From positions 468,001-532,000 of the forward strand of contig NZ_CP081155.1 of NCBI RefSeq assembly GCF_025141175.1: a stretch of 64,000 nucleotides of DNA, read 5' to 3'. Positions 51,249 through 58,819 of the stretch are shown in pieces. The stretch comes from Jannaschia sp. M317. GTDB taxonomy: Bacteria > Pseudomonadota > Alphaproteobacteria > Rhodobacterales > Rhodobacteraceae. Under the pieces are notes generated by a model. The model saw only the letters and a list, made by a program, of their open reading frames with translations, made no database searches and was not told where the DNA came from. Position numbers and translations under genes: made by a program. Position 1 is the stretch's first letter. The number at the start of each line of letters is the position of its first letter.

Positions 51249-51256
51249 ATTATAAT
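51249..51256. promoter_or_regulatory. Palindromic ATTATAAT: bidirectional -10 candidate
   Basis: ATTATAAT equals its own reverse complement, so both strands carry TATAAT. It lies between the divergent paiB and DMT genes, 39 and 56 bases from the two starts. I found no good -35 at 17 bp on either side, so it may work with an activator or extended -10 elements. Confidence 0.5.
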
Positions 51257-51311
51257 GTACCCACACGATCGCGCGGTTGCACGTGTCGTGGGGCGGGCGC
51301 AGTCTGTCAGG

Positions 51312-52226
51312 ATGGAACCGGCTGAACATGCCCCCGACCGCCTCGGCTCTGCCGTGGCGCTGCGTCTTCTGGCGGCGGCGACTGCGACGCTTCTGGGGTT
51401 TTGCGTCCATGCTGCCTCGGCCCATGCGGGCACCGGACAGGTGGTGTTCCTGCGTTCGGTGCTGTCGATCCCGCCGCTGCTGCTTTGGGCGGTGCTGACC
51501 GGGCCCTTGTCGGACATGCGTCCGCGCGCACCGCGCCGCCATCTGATCCGCGGGATCATGGGCGGGGCCACGATGCTTTTGAACTTCTACGCCCTGGCGC
51601 AGCTGCCTGTGACCAATGCCCAGACGTTGAGCTATCTGACACCGGTGCTGTCGATCCCCGCTGCGGTGATCCTGCTGGGGGAACGTCTGTCAACGCGCAG
51701 CGTGGTGGCCGTGGCCCTTGGCTTCGCGGGTATGATGGCGATGCTTTATACTGCGACCGTCCGACCCGATTGGGGCTGGTCAGAGATGTCGGGGATGATC
51801 GCGGGTATCAGTTCGGCCTTCCTGATGGCGCTGACGCGGGTGCAGATCCGGGCGATGACCGCGACCGAGACCATCACCTCTATCGCGCTGAGCTTTGCGG
51901 TGATCACGACCGGGATGGGGGCGGTGGCCGTGGCGGTGACAGGATGGACACCGATGACCGGGACGCTGTGGCTCTGGGCCGGTGGCGCGGGGCTGCTGGG
52001 GGCGGTGACGCATATCGCGGCGACGGCCTCGGTGGCGCGGGCGCCGATCTCGACGCTTGCCCCGGTGGATTACAGCGGGCTGGTCTTTGCGCTGGTGCTG
52101 GATTTCGTCCTGTTCGCGCATCTGCCCGGCGCCTGGGGCTGGTTGGGAATCGCGTTGATCACAATCGCCGGTTTGCTGACGGCGCTGGCCGGGCGGCCCG
52201 TCGCCTCGGGCCTGCGCGGACGATAA
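51312..52226 (+). CDS. DMT superfamily (EamA) permease
   Basis: 304 residues with ten hydrophobic helices in two EamA repeats (for example VVFLRSVLSIPPLLLWAVL, LSYLTPVLSIPAAVILLGERL, GLVFALVLDFVLFAHLPGAWGWLGI). These carriers export metabolites or take up solutes; the substrate is unknown. It is a different protein from the decayed permease at 47-48 kb. The ATG at 51312 is preferred to a more upstream one at 51255 that lies on the -10 element. It converges on the FAS1 lipoprotein gene. Confidence 0.9.
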   Translation: MEPAEHAPDRLGSAVALRLLAAATATLLGFCVHAASAHAGTGQVVFLRSVLSIPPLLLWAVLTGPLSDMRPRAPRRHLIRGIMGGATMLLNFYALAQLPVTNAQTLSYLTPVLSIPAAVILLGERLSTRSVVAVALGFAGMMAMLYTATVRPDWGWSEMSGMIAGISSAFLMALTRVQIRAMTATETITSIALSFAVITTGMGAVAVAVTGWTPMTGTLWLWAGGAGLLGAVTHIAATASVARAPISTLAPVDYSGLVFALVLDFVLFAHLPGAWGWLGIALITIAGLLTALAGRPVASGLRGR

Positions 52227-52259
52227 AAAGGGGGCACCCGGGTGGACTGCGGGTGCCCC
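52225..52259 (-). terminator. Intrinsic terminator of the FAS1 lipoprotein gene
   Basis: CGGGTGCCCC / GGGGCACCCG stem (10 bp, nine-base loop) read on the minus strand, followed by CTTTTTATC. It lies between the convergent stops of the DMT permease and the FAS1 gene. Confidence 0.82.
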
Positions 52260-52266
52260 GAAGGCA

Positions 52267-52773
52267 TCAGGGCAGCAGAACGCGGTCGATCACGTGGATT
52301 GTGCCGTTCGACGCAAAGACATCGGGCGTGGTCACGGTGGCCCCGCCCACATGCACGCCGCCATCGCGACCGTTCACGCGCAGATGCTTGCCGTTGACCG
52401 TCGGGATCGAGCCATGGGCCCCGATCAGGGACGAGGCCGGGTAATTCGCGGGGGCCACGTGATAGGTCAGGATCGAAACCAGTTGATCCTTGTTCTCGGG
52501 CAGCAGCAGGCGTTCGACCGTGCCGTCCGGCAGCGCGGCAAAGGCGGCATCGGTGGGGGCGAAAACCGTGAAGGGGCCGGGCGATTTAAGGGTGTCCACA
52601 AGGCCCGCGGCCTGCACGGCGGCGACCAGCGTGGTGAAGGATCCGGCGGCAACGGCGGTGTCCACGATATCGGCGGGCCCGGCGGTCGCGGTCACGCAGC
52701 CCGTCAGGGCGGTGGCCCCGACGAGGCCTGCAGTCAGCGTCAGAAAGCGGCGGCGGTGAAGCGGATTGGTCAT
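52267..52773 (-). CDS. FAS1 domain lipoprotein
   Basis: 168 residues. The signal peptide has a twin-arginine-like start ([20 protein letters not shown]) and a lipobox LTGC (Cys near residue 25). A single FAS1 domain follows, very similar to those of the tandem protein ([52 protein letters not shown]). It is probably anchored to a membrane. The start at 52773 has AAGGGAGA upstream. Confidence 0.92.
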   Translation of the reverse strand: MTNPLHRRRFLTLTAGLVGATALTGCVTATAGPADIVDTAVAAGSFTTLVAAVQAAGLVDTLKSPGPFTVFAPTDAAFAALPDGTVERLLLPENKDQLVSILTYHVAPANYPASSLIGAHGSIPTVNGKHLRVNGRDGGVHVGGATVTTPDVFASNGTIHVIDRVLLP

Positions 52774-52858
52774 GGTGATGTCTCCCTTGTCTCCAGAGCG
52801 TTTGGCTTCGGATGGATGGGAAGTGATCCGCGTCCCGGGCGGATCAATCACGAGGGGA

Positions 52859-52872
52859 TCACGGCTACGTGA
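52859..52872. promoter_or_regulatory. TCACG-N4-CGTGA inverted repeat upstream of the FAS1 lipoprotein gene
   Basis: The second copy of the dyad found before the tandem FAS1 gene, 85 bases from the start codon. The two leaders are also similar near the ATG (GGAGACAA followed by a GGAGA ribosome site). Confidence 0.55.
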
Positions 52873-52878
52873 GTTGGA

Positions 52879-54129
52879 TCAGACCGGGGTCGCGGTCAGG
52901 CGGGTGCCGTCCTGTCCGATGATACGGGCGATTACGATCGCACCCTCGGGTTGGTCGGCATCAAACATGACCTCGGCGAACTGCTCCGTCCGGCCCATAC
53001 GGGGACTTTCCATCAGAACGCGGTGTCCCTGGCCCTGCTGTGCGGCCAGGTGACGGGTGACGGCGGCCTGACCGGCGGCGCGCAGCCGCGCGGCGCGGGT
53101 CTTGATCGTCGCACCGTCCACGGCGGGCATCCGGGCCGCAGGCGTGCCGGCACGGGGCGAATAGGGGAACACGTGCAGCCAGGTCAGGTCGCACTCCTCC
53201 ACCAGGGCCAGGGAGTCGGCGAAATGGGCGTCGGTTTCGGTCGGGAAGCCTGCGATGATGTCGGCCCCGAAGGTCATGTCCGGGCGCAGGCGGCGCGCCT
53301 CCTGCACGAACTGGATCGCATCGCCGCGCAGATGGCGACGCTTCATCCGTTTCAGGATCAGGTCCGCCCCGTGCTGTAGCGACAAGTGCAGATGGGGCAT
53401 CAGGCGCGGTTCTTCGGCAATCGCGCGCATCAATGCCTCGTCCACCTCGATCGAATCGATCGAACTGATGCGCAGGCGGGGCACGTCGGTCAGACGCAGA
53501 ATCCGGCTGACCAGATCGCCCAGCGGCGGCTGACCGGGCAGATCCCCCCCCCAGGAGGTCAGGTCCACGCCGGTCAGCACGACCTCGTTGAAGCCCCGCG
53601 TCACCAGCCGGTTGATCTGATCCACGACCACGCCCGCGGGCACCGACCGGCTGTTCCCGCGCCCGTAGGGAATGATGCAGAAGGTACAGCGGTGATCGCA
53701 GCCATTTTGCACCTGCACATAGGCGCGCGACCGGGTGCCGAAGCCGTCGATCAGGTGGCCCGCCGTTTCGGTGACAGACATGATGTCGTCGACCTGCACC
53801 GGCTCCGACCCGCCGGTGGCGAGGCCCGCCCAGGTGGCGGGCTGCATCTTTTCGGTATTGCCGACGACGTGGTCGACCTCGGCCATGGCGGCAAAGCTGT
53901 CGGGATCGGTTTGCGCGGCGCAACCGGTCACGATCAGGCGGGCGTCCGGGTTCTGACGGCGCAGGCGGCGGATGTCCTGGCGGGCCTTGCGTACCGCTTC
54001 GGCGGTGACGGCACAGGTGTTGACGATGACGGCATTGTCCAGACCGGCCTGCCCGGCCAGATCGCGCATCGCCTCCGCCTCGTAGGCGTTCAGACGGCAA
54101 CCGTGATTCGACAGGATCGGCGCGGTCAC
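52879..54129 (-). CDS. mtaB: tRNA (N6-L-threonylcarbamoyladenosine(37)-C2)-methylthiotransferase MtaB
   Basis: 416 residues. A radical-SAM methylthiotransferase: UPF0004 N-domain ([17 protein letters not shown]), the CxxxCxxC cluster in [17 protein letters not shown], and a C-terminal TRAM domain. It adds a methylthio group to t6A37 in ANN-reading tRNAs. The start is a GTG (54129) overlapping the dapF stop (GTGA). The gene therefore depends on dapF translation. Confidence 0.94.
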   Translation of the reverse strand: MTAPILSNHGCRLNAYEAEAMRDLAGQAGLDNAVIVNTCAVTAEAVRKARQDIRRLRRQNPDARLIVTGCAAQTDPDSFAAMAEVDHVVGNTEKMQPATWAGLATGGSEPVQVDDIMSVTETAGHLIDGFGTRSRAYVQVQNGCDHRCTFCIIPYGRGNSRSVPAGVVVDQINRLVTRGFNEVVLTGVDLTSWGGDLPGQPPLGDLVSRILRLTDVPRLRISSIDSIEVDEALMRAIAEEPRLMPHLHLSLQHGADLILKRMKRRHLRGDAIQFVQEARRLRPDMTFGADIIAGFPTETDAHFADSLALVEECDLTWLHVFPYSPRAGTPAARMPAVDGATIKTRAARLRAAGQAAVTRHLAAQQGQGHRVLMESPRMGRTEQFAEVMFDADQPEGAIVIARIIGQDGTRLTATPV

Positions 54130-54950
54130 AGCCAGTCGCCCCGCAGGACACCATCGAAGACATGGGCGGTCGGTCCGGTCATCCAGACGCCATCGTCGCG
54201 CCAGTCGATCTGGATGGTGCCGCCGTCCAGGTCGATGCGCACCGCCCGCCCGGTCAGCCCCCGCCGCGCCGCAGCGACCGCCACCGCACAGGAAGAGGAG
54301 CCGGAGGCCAGCGTCACGCCCACACCGCGTTCCCAGACCCGCATGCGCAGGTGATCGGGCGCCACGATATGCGCGACCTGCACGTTGGTGCGTTCCGGGA
54401 ACAGGGGGTGATGTTCGTGGACGGGGCCGAAGGTCGCCAGATCCACCGCTTCGGCGTCGGCCACGAAGAAGGAGCAGTGCGGATTGCCCATGCCGGTGGC
54501 GACCGGATCGCCGTCGATCGGCAGATGCAGGGTGCAGGCGTCCTGCGCCAGGGGAATCGCGCGCCAGTCCAGGATCGGTTCGCCCATGTTCACCGCCGTC
54601 AGGCCCTGGCCGCGATCTTCGGCCAGCAGCAGACCGCGTTCCGTGCGCAGGGTCAGCCGGTCGATGCCACGGCGCGCCATTTCCCATGCGGCGACGCAGC
54701 GGGTGGCATTGCCGCAGGCGCCCGCCGTGGTGCCGTCGGCGTTCCAGAACAGCAGCTCCAGATCCGCATCCCCGTGGTCCCGGATCACGGCGAGCTGGTC
54801 GAAACCCACGCCCCGTTGCCGGTCGCCGACCGCCCGCGCCAGGCCCGAGTCCACGCGTGCGCCGGTGGCGCGTTCGTCCACGACCACGAAATCGTTGCCC
54901 AGCCCGTGCATCTTCATGAAGGGCAGATCGGAGGAAGGAGTCACACTCAT
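54126..54950 (-). CDS. dapF: Diaminopimelate epimerase
   Basis: 274 residues. It converts LL- to meso-diaminopimelate for lysine and cell-wall synthesis. The two catalytic cysteines lie in CGNATRC (near residue 85) and [12 protein letters not shown] (near 220), and [14 protein letters not shown] is the usual N-terminal stretch. The start at 54950 (MSVTPSSD) and the internal ATG at MKMHG are both possible. mtaB overlaps its end. Confidence 0.96.
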   Translation of the reverse strand: MSVTPSSDLPFMKMHGLGNDFVVVDERATGARVDSGLARAVGDRQRGVGFDQLAVIRDHGDADLELLFWNADGTTAGACGNATRCVAAWEMARRGIDRLTLRTERGLLLAEDRGQGLTAVNMGEPILDWRAIPLAQDACTLHLPIDGDPVATGMGNPHCSFFVADAEAVDLATFGPVHEHHPLFPERTNVQVAHIVAPDHLRMRVWERGVGVTLASGSSSCAVAVAAARRGLTGRAVRIDLDGGTIQIDWRDDGVWMTGPTAHVFDGVLRGDWL

Positions 54951-55034
54951 GTGGCGGCAGATAGCCCTCGTGTCACTTTTTTGAAAGACCCCCGCTTGAC
55001 GGCATCTGTCCCCGGCGATAGGTCCGCCCCCGGA

Positions 55035-55110
55035 GAGCCGATAGCTCAGTTGGTAGAGCAACTGACTTTTAATCAGTAGGTCCAGGGTTCGAGCCCCTGT
55101 CGGCTCACCA
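55035..55110 (+). tRNA. tRNA-Lys (UUU)
   Basis: A 76-base cloverleaf: acceptor GAGCCGA / TCGGCTC (55035-55041 with 55100-55106), discriminator A, encoded CCA (55108-55110), D arm with AGCTCAGTTGGTAGAGC, anticodon arm ACTGA-CTTTTAA-TCAGT with anticodon TTT at 55068-55070, and T arm GGTTCGAGCC. The TTT anticodon reads AAA and AAG lysine codons. Confidence 0.97.
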
Positions 55111-55187
55111 CTTTACCCGATCCTGACGTCACCCAATCCTGACAATGCGTCTTGCCGCACGCGGATTGCCTGTGACTACTGTGCGGC

Positions 55188-56699
55188 ATGGAATTGGACA
55201 TCATCCCTTCGGAACGGCGGGCTGCGTTGGACGGCCGGGACCTGGCCATCGGGGCGCGGGCGTTCGATGTGCTGGCCTTTCTGCATGCCCATAGGGACCG
55301 GGTCGTGGCCAAGACCGAGCTGCTGGATCATGTCTGGTCCGGTCTACTGGTCGAGGAAAGCAACCTGTCGGTGCAGATCGCAGGCCTGCGCAAGGTTCTG
55401 GGCCGGGATGCGATTCGCACCGTTCCCGGGATCGGTTATCAGCTGACCCTTGGCACCCCCGCCCCGCAGGCCCCCGCCGACCCGCCCCCCGTGCCGGATC
55501 GTCCGTCGCTGGCCGTGCTGCCCTTTGCCAATCTGACCGGCACCCCCGATCAGGATTACCTGGTCGACGGCATCGTGGGCGAGATCACCGCCGCGCTGTC
55601 GCGCATTCCGGCCTTCCTGGTGATTTCCACGACGTCCAGCTTCACCTATCGCGGGCGTTCGGTCGATCTGGGGCGGGTCGGGCAGGAACTGGGCGTGCGC
55701 TACGTGATGGAAGGGTCGATCCAGCAGGCCGGCGCGCGGTTGCGCATCTTTGCCCAGGTGGTCGAGGCCGAGACGGGGCACATGCTCTGGTCGGAACGGT
55801 TCGACGGCTCTGACGCCGATATTTTCGAATTGCAGGATGCCGTGGCGGAACAGGTCGCCGGCGCGTTGGAGCCGACGATGATCTGGGCAGAATCCGCCCG
55901 TGCCCGCGCCAAGCCGACCGATAGCCTGTCGGCCTACGACCTCTGCCTGCGGGCGGCGCCGATGGTCTACCGCCAGAACAGCCTGGCGGACCTGACCGAA
56001 GCGATGACCCTGACCCGCCAGGCCATGGACCTGGACCCCGATTACATCCAGGCCAAGGCCCTGTTTGCCTATGCGCACACCTGCGCCCTGGCGACCCGGT
56101 GGTGGACATATGAACAGGCGATCGCGGCCGTGCCCCAGGCCTATGAGGTATTGGAGTCGCCCACGGCGGATGCGCTGGCGCTGACCTATTGCGGTCACTA
56201 CGTCGCCTATGTCGAACGCGACCGGGCCCGCGGGCGCGAGGCGTTGGAACGGGCGGCCCGGCTGAACCCGAATTCGGCGACGACCGCGATGATGTTGGGA
56301 TGGGTCTGCAATTACGCCGATGATTCCACCTCGGCCCTGCCCCATTTTGAACGGGTCCTGAGGATCAGCCCGCTGCATCCCCAGATCGGCGTGACGACCT
56401 GCGGGATCGGCATGGCGCAGATGCAGCGCGGGGACTTCGAGGCAGCGGCAGAGGCCTATGAGCTGGCGATGTCGCAATACCCGGAATTCGCGACGATCCA
56501 GATGGGGCTGCTGTGTGTCTATGTGCGACTGGACCGGATGGAGGAAGCGGCGCGCCTGGCCGATTGGCTGCGCGCGAAGGTGCCGAACTTGAGCGTCGCG
56601 CGGTTCCTGAGGACGACGCCGCATACCTCGCCCCTGCATCATGAGCTGATGGTGACGGCGTTGCGGGCGTTCGATTTTCCCGAAGACGATCTGGCCTGA
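55188..56699 (+). CDS. Winged-helix transcriptional regulator with TPR region (CadC/adenylate-cyclase-type)
   Basis: 503 residues. An OmpR/CadC-like winged helix is at about 1-90 (VLAFLHAHRDRVVAKTELLDHVWSGLLVEESNLSVQIAGLRKVLGRDAIRTVPGIGYQL). A FlgO/TolB-like domain follows (about 105-230, LAVLPFANLTGTPDQDYLVDGIVGEI), then TPR repeats to the end. There is no membrane segment, so it acts in the cytoplasm. This layout is common in Rhodobacteraceae 'adenylate cyclase-like' regulators of unknown ligand. A paired ATCCTGAC repeat (55120 and 55136) upstream might be its operator. Confidence 0.9.
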   Translation: MELDIIPSERRAALDGRDLAIGARAFDVLAFLHAHRDRVVAKTELLDHVWSGLLVEESNLSVQIAGLRKVLGRDAIRTVPGIGYQLTLGTPAPQAPADPPPVPDRPSLAVLPFANLTGTPDQDYLVDGIVGEITAALSRIPAFLVISTTSSFTYRGRSVDLGRVGQELGVRYVMEGSIQQAGARLRIFAQVVEAETGHMLWSERFDGSDADIFELQDAVAEQVAGALEPTMIWAESARARAKPTDSLSAYDLCLRAAPMVYRQNSLADLTEAMTLTRQAMDLDPDYIQAKALFAYAHTCALATRWWTYEQAIAAVPQAYEVLESPTADALALTYCGHYVAYVERDRARGREALERAARLNPNSATTAMMLGWVCNYADDSTSALPHFERVLRISPLHPQIGVTTCGIGMAQMQRGDFEAAAEAYELAMSQYPEFATIQMGLLCVYVRLDRMEEAARLADWLRAKVPNLSVARFLRTTPHTSPLHHELMVTALRAFDFPEDDLA

Positions 56700-56746
56700 C
56701 GCGTTTCCCGAAGACCCAAGTCAGTCTTGGCAAAGACCGCCTTTGA

Positions 56747-56935
56747 TCAACGGCGCAGCAACGCGTCTGTGGCGGCACGGGCGGCGGCCTGACGGGCGCG
56801 GGCGGATTGCAAGGCGTCGGCGTCGATCTCCGGGCGGGCCAGCCGCAGGGCACGGGCGACGACGCGGGTCAGCAGGGGGCGTAAACCCAAAGCGGGGCGG
56901 CGGATCGGGTCGGTGTCGGTGGTCAGCAGGGTCAT
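56747..56935 (-). CDS. Small protein of 62 residues, function unknown
   Basis: MTLLTTDTDPIRRP..., basic and alanine-rich, with no membrane helix (Ala/Arg helix from about 24, RVVARALRLARPEIDADALQSARARQAA). It has AAGGA eight bases before the ATG. The 44-bp stretch at 56991-57034, about 55 bp upstream, has four 11-bp tandem repeats. Coding is supported by the ribosome site and control region rather than by homology. Confidence 0.55.
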   Translation of the reverse strand: MTLLTTDTDPIRRPALGLRPLLTRVVARALRLARPEIDADALQSARARQAAARAATDALLRR

Positions 56936-56990
56936 GGCGGGTATCCTTGGGTGTGTTTGCCCCCTGACTCTCGCATTCGGTCCCTGTTTC

Positions 56991-57034
56991 CGTCCTGAAA
57001 CGGATCTTAAGCTGTCCTAAACCGGTCCTAAAAG
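56991..57034 (-). promoter_or_regulatory. Four 11-bp tandem repeats upstream of the 62-residue ORF
   Basis: Read on the plus strand, the units are CGTCCTGAAAC, GGATCTTAAGC, TGTCCTAAACC and GGTCCTAAAAG, at exactly 11-bp steps (56991, 57002, 57013, 57024), with partial neighbours. This helical-turn spacing is the usual layout for tandem binding of OmpR/PhoB-type winged-helix proteins. The regulator 0.3 kb away is of that general class, but a direct connection is an inference. Confidence 0.6.
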
Positions 57035-57036
57035 GT

Positions 57037-57066
57037 CCAAAGCCCACCGAAAGGGGCGGGCTTTGG
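57037..57066 (-). terminator. Terminator after the TetR/NTF2-like remnant
   Basis: On the minus strand CCAAAGCCC, a loop that can form a further GCCCC/GGT pairing, then GGGCTTTGG followed by ACCTTTT. It is 24 bases beyond the stop at 57090. Confidence 0.7.
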
Positions 57067-57089
57067 CATTGGGTCTCGGGACATGTCGG

Positions 57090-57554
57090 TCAGCTGCCGC
57101 ACGGGCGGAAGGGTTCCAGCACGTCGACGTCGATGGTCTTGATGCGGGCGAACCGCTCCGCCCCGTCGTTCTCGACCGTCCAGATGTGCCGGGTCTTGGT
57201 CACCAGCTCATTGCCGTCGGGCAGGATACCCTCCCAGTCGAAGTTCATGGTCAGGCGATAGGTGCCCGCGCCGGTGTCTTCGGCCGCGAAGTTGCCGAGG
57301 ACGTGGGTGCTGGCCCCGACCTGCGAGGCCGGTCCCGCAAGCCAGGCCTTGAAGGTCAGATAGACCGACCGCGACAGGGCGTCCTTGTCGGCGTGGTAGC
57401 GATCGACGGTGCCCACCGCGATGCCCGCGTGCCGGGGAATGGTGGCGACAGAGGCTGCGGCGGTGCCGACCTCTGCCACTTCGTCGATGGTGGCGCGATG
57501 GATCGCGGCCAGCTTGTCACCTGTCTTGGTTCTGGCCGTGCCCCCCGGCTTCCG
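57090..57554 (-). pseudogene. TetR-like DNA-binding segment joined to an NTF2/SnoaL-like tail
   Basis: Reading in one frame, the N-terminal part (about 57380-57554) looks like a TetR helix-turn-helix: ATIDEVAEVGTAAASVATIPRHAGIAVGTVDRYHADKDAL. The C-terminal part (57090-57360) looks like a beta-rich NTF2/SnoaL-type domain (THVLGNFAAEDTGAGTYRLTMNFDWEGIL... ). Neither is complete, and there is no good start codon (the first GTG is at 57479 inside the helix-turn-helix). I read it as a deletion that fused two fragments; a pipeline might call a short CDS from the GTG. Confidence 0.5.
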
Positions 57555-57597
57555 GGGCGGACGATGGCGCGCGGCGGGGCCGAGGCAAAGGCGCCGT

Positions 57598-58641
57598 TCA
57601 GAGGTTGGTGGGCAACAGAACCTCGGTTCGGATCTTTTCTTGTGCCTCGAAGATACGGCTGTTGTCGGACAACGCCTTGAGCCTGCGGAAGGCGCTGCGC
57701 ACCAGGTGTCCCGGGTCCTGGGTGATGACCGCGTCCAGGCACCCGTCGCGCAGGGCGGCCTCGGTCGCGGTCGTCCGTTCGTGGGCGATGCAGACGACGC
57801 CCTCGGGCAGGTCGAGGGCACCCAGCGCCTCCAACGCCAGGCGCGCTTCGGAGCCGAGCAGATAGATGCCCAGAATATCGCCGTGAAACCGCAGGGCATT
57901 GCCGATCACCGCCTGCGTCCGGTCCGGCGTGCCACCGGTTTCCAGCGAAGGAAGACCAGAAAGATCAGCGTGATAGGCCGTCAGTTGACTGTCAAACCCA
58001 TGCCGGCGATCCAGACTGTCCTGAGAACGCATGGTGTCCGCCACAACCAGCACCTTGCCCTGTTTGCGCCCGATGAACCGCCCCATCAACAAACCCGCTG
58101 TGGCCCCAGCCGCGCGGTTGTCGATGCCGACGAATGGTGCGCCATCGGTGCGGGCCTGGGCCGAGATGAAGGGCAGGACATGGGTCCCCCGTTCGGTCAA
58201 CCGCCGCGCCGCGTCGCGCAGTTGCGGCGACCGGGGCGCCATGAGCGCCACGCCGTCCCATTCGCCCGGGGCCAGGCCAGTCAGATGATTCGCCAGCGCA
58301 TGGGGATCGTTGGTGTCCAGATGCGCGACTTCGGCACGGATGCCGTCGCGGGCAAAGGCATTGGCGGCGTCCGAAATCCGCGAGACCAGTTCGCGCAGGA
58401 ACAGATCGCCGGTGCGCGGCAGCACGAAAAGAAAGCGATAGCTGCGCCGCTTGGCGAGGTTGGCAGCGGCGATATTGCGTTCAAAGCCAAGGTCGCGGAT
58501 CGCCTGATTGACCCGGTCGACCGTCTTTTGCCGCACACCGTCGCGGCCGTTCAAAACCCGGTCGACGGTCGCGCGACTCACCCCCGCGGCCTTGGCGAGA
58601 TCCTTGGTGGTGGGCATCGATTCGACGGCGCGGTCCGGCAT
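57598..58641 (-). CDS. LacI family transcriptional regulator
   Basis: 347 residues: DNA-binding head (TTKDLAKAAGVSRATVDRVLNGR, about 10-65 with the hinge) and a periplasmic-binding-protein-like sugar domain (about 70-335). It should repress the divergent ABC operon until a sugar binds. Start at 58641 or eight codons later (58617, MPTTKDLA) cannot be decided; the latter is typical for the family. Two 16-bp palindromes lie in the shared control region, so autoregulation is likely. Confidence 0.9.
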   Translation of the reverse strand: MPDRAVESMPTTKDLAKAAGVSRATVDRVLNGRDGVRQKTVDRVNQAIRDLGFERNIAAANLAKRRSYRFLFVLPRTGDLFLRELVSRISDAANAFARDGIRAEVAHLDTNDPHALANHLTGLAPGEWDGVALMAPRSPQLRDAARRLTERGTHVLPFISAQARTDGAPFVGIDNRAAGATAGLLMGRFIGRKQGKVLVVADTMRSQDSLDRRHGFDSQLTAYHADLSGLPSLETGGTPDRTQAVIGNALRFHGDILGIYLLGSEARLALEALGALDLPEGVVCIAHERTTATEAALRDGCLDAVITQDPGHLVRSAFRRLKALSDNSRIFEAQEKIRTEVLLPTNL

Positions 58642-58706
58642 CTGGCCTGATTTTCCCTTGGTCCGAACAACGGAATACCCCGGAAAACCAAGGGAATCCA
58701 GCTTAA

Positions 58707-58722
58707 TGAGGCACGTGTCTCA
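58707..58722. promoter_or_regulatory. LacI-type operator, copy 1
   Basis: TGAGGCAC-GTGTCTCA: 16-bp palindrome with one mismatch, centred 30 bp from copy 2. A central CG and 16-bp length are usual for LacI-family sites. Confidence 0.7.
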
Positions 58723-58736
58723 GAAATCTCTTGTCT

Positions 58737-58752
58737 TGAGGCACGTGCCTCA
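58737..58752. promoter_or_regulatory. LacI-type operator, copy 2
   Basis: TGAGGCAC-GTGCCTCA: perfect 16-bp palindrome. TTGTCT (58731-58736) could be the -35 of the ABC operon, so the operator lies in the promoter spacer and repressor binding would block RNA polymerase. No strong -10 was found. Confidence 0.75.
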
Positions 58753-58819
58753 TTTACGACTGACGAGCCAGAAGGACGCGGCAGGGAGGTCGCGACGGTG
58801 GCATTGGGAGATCTGAGAG

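Noticed and set aside
52231..52259. Hairpin as terminator for the DMT permease on the plus strand
   Set aside because: The T run is only on the minus-strand side; on the plus strand no T tract follows. It was assigned to the FAS1 gene instead.
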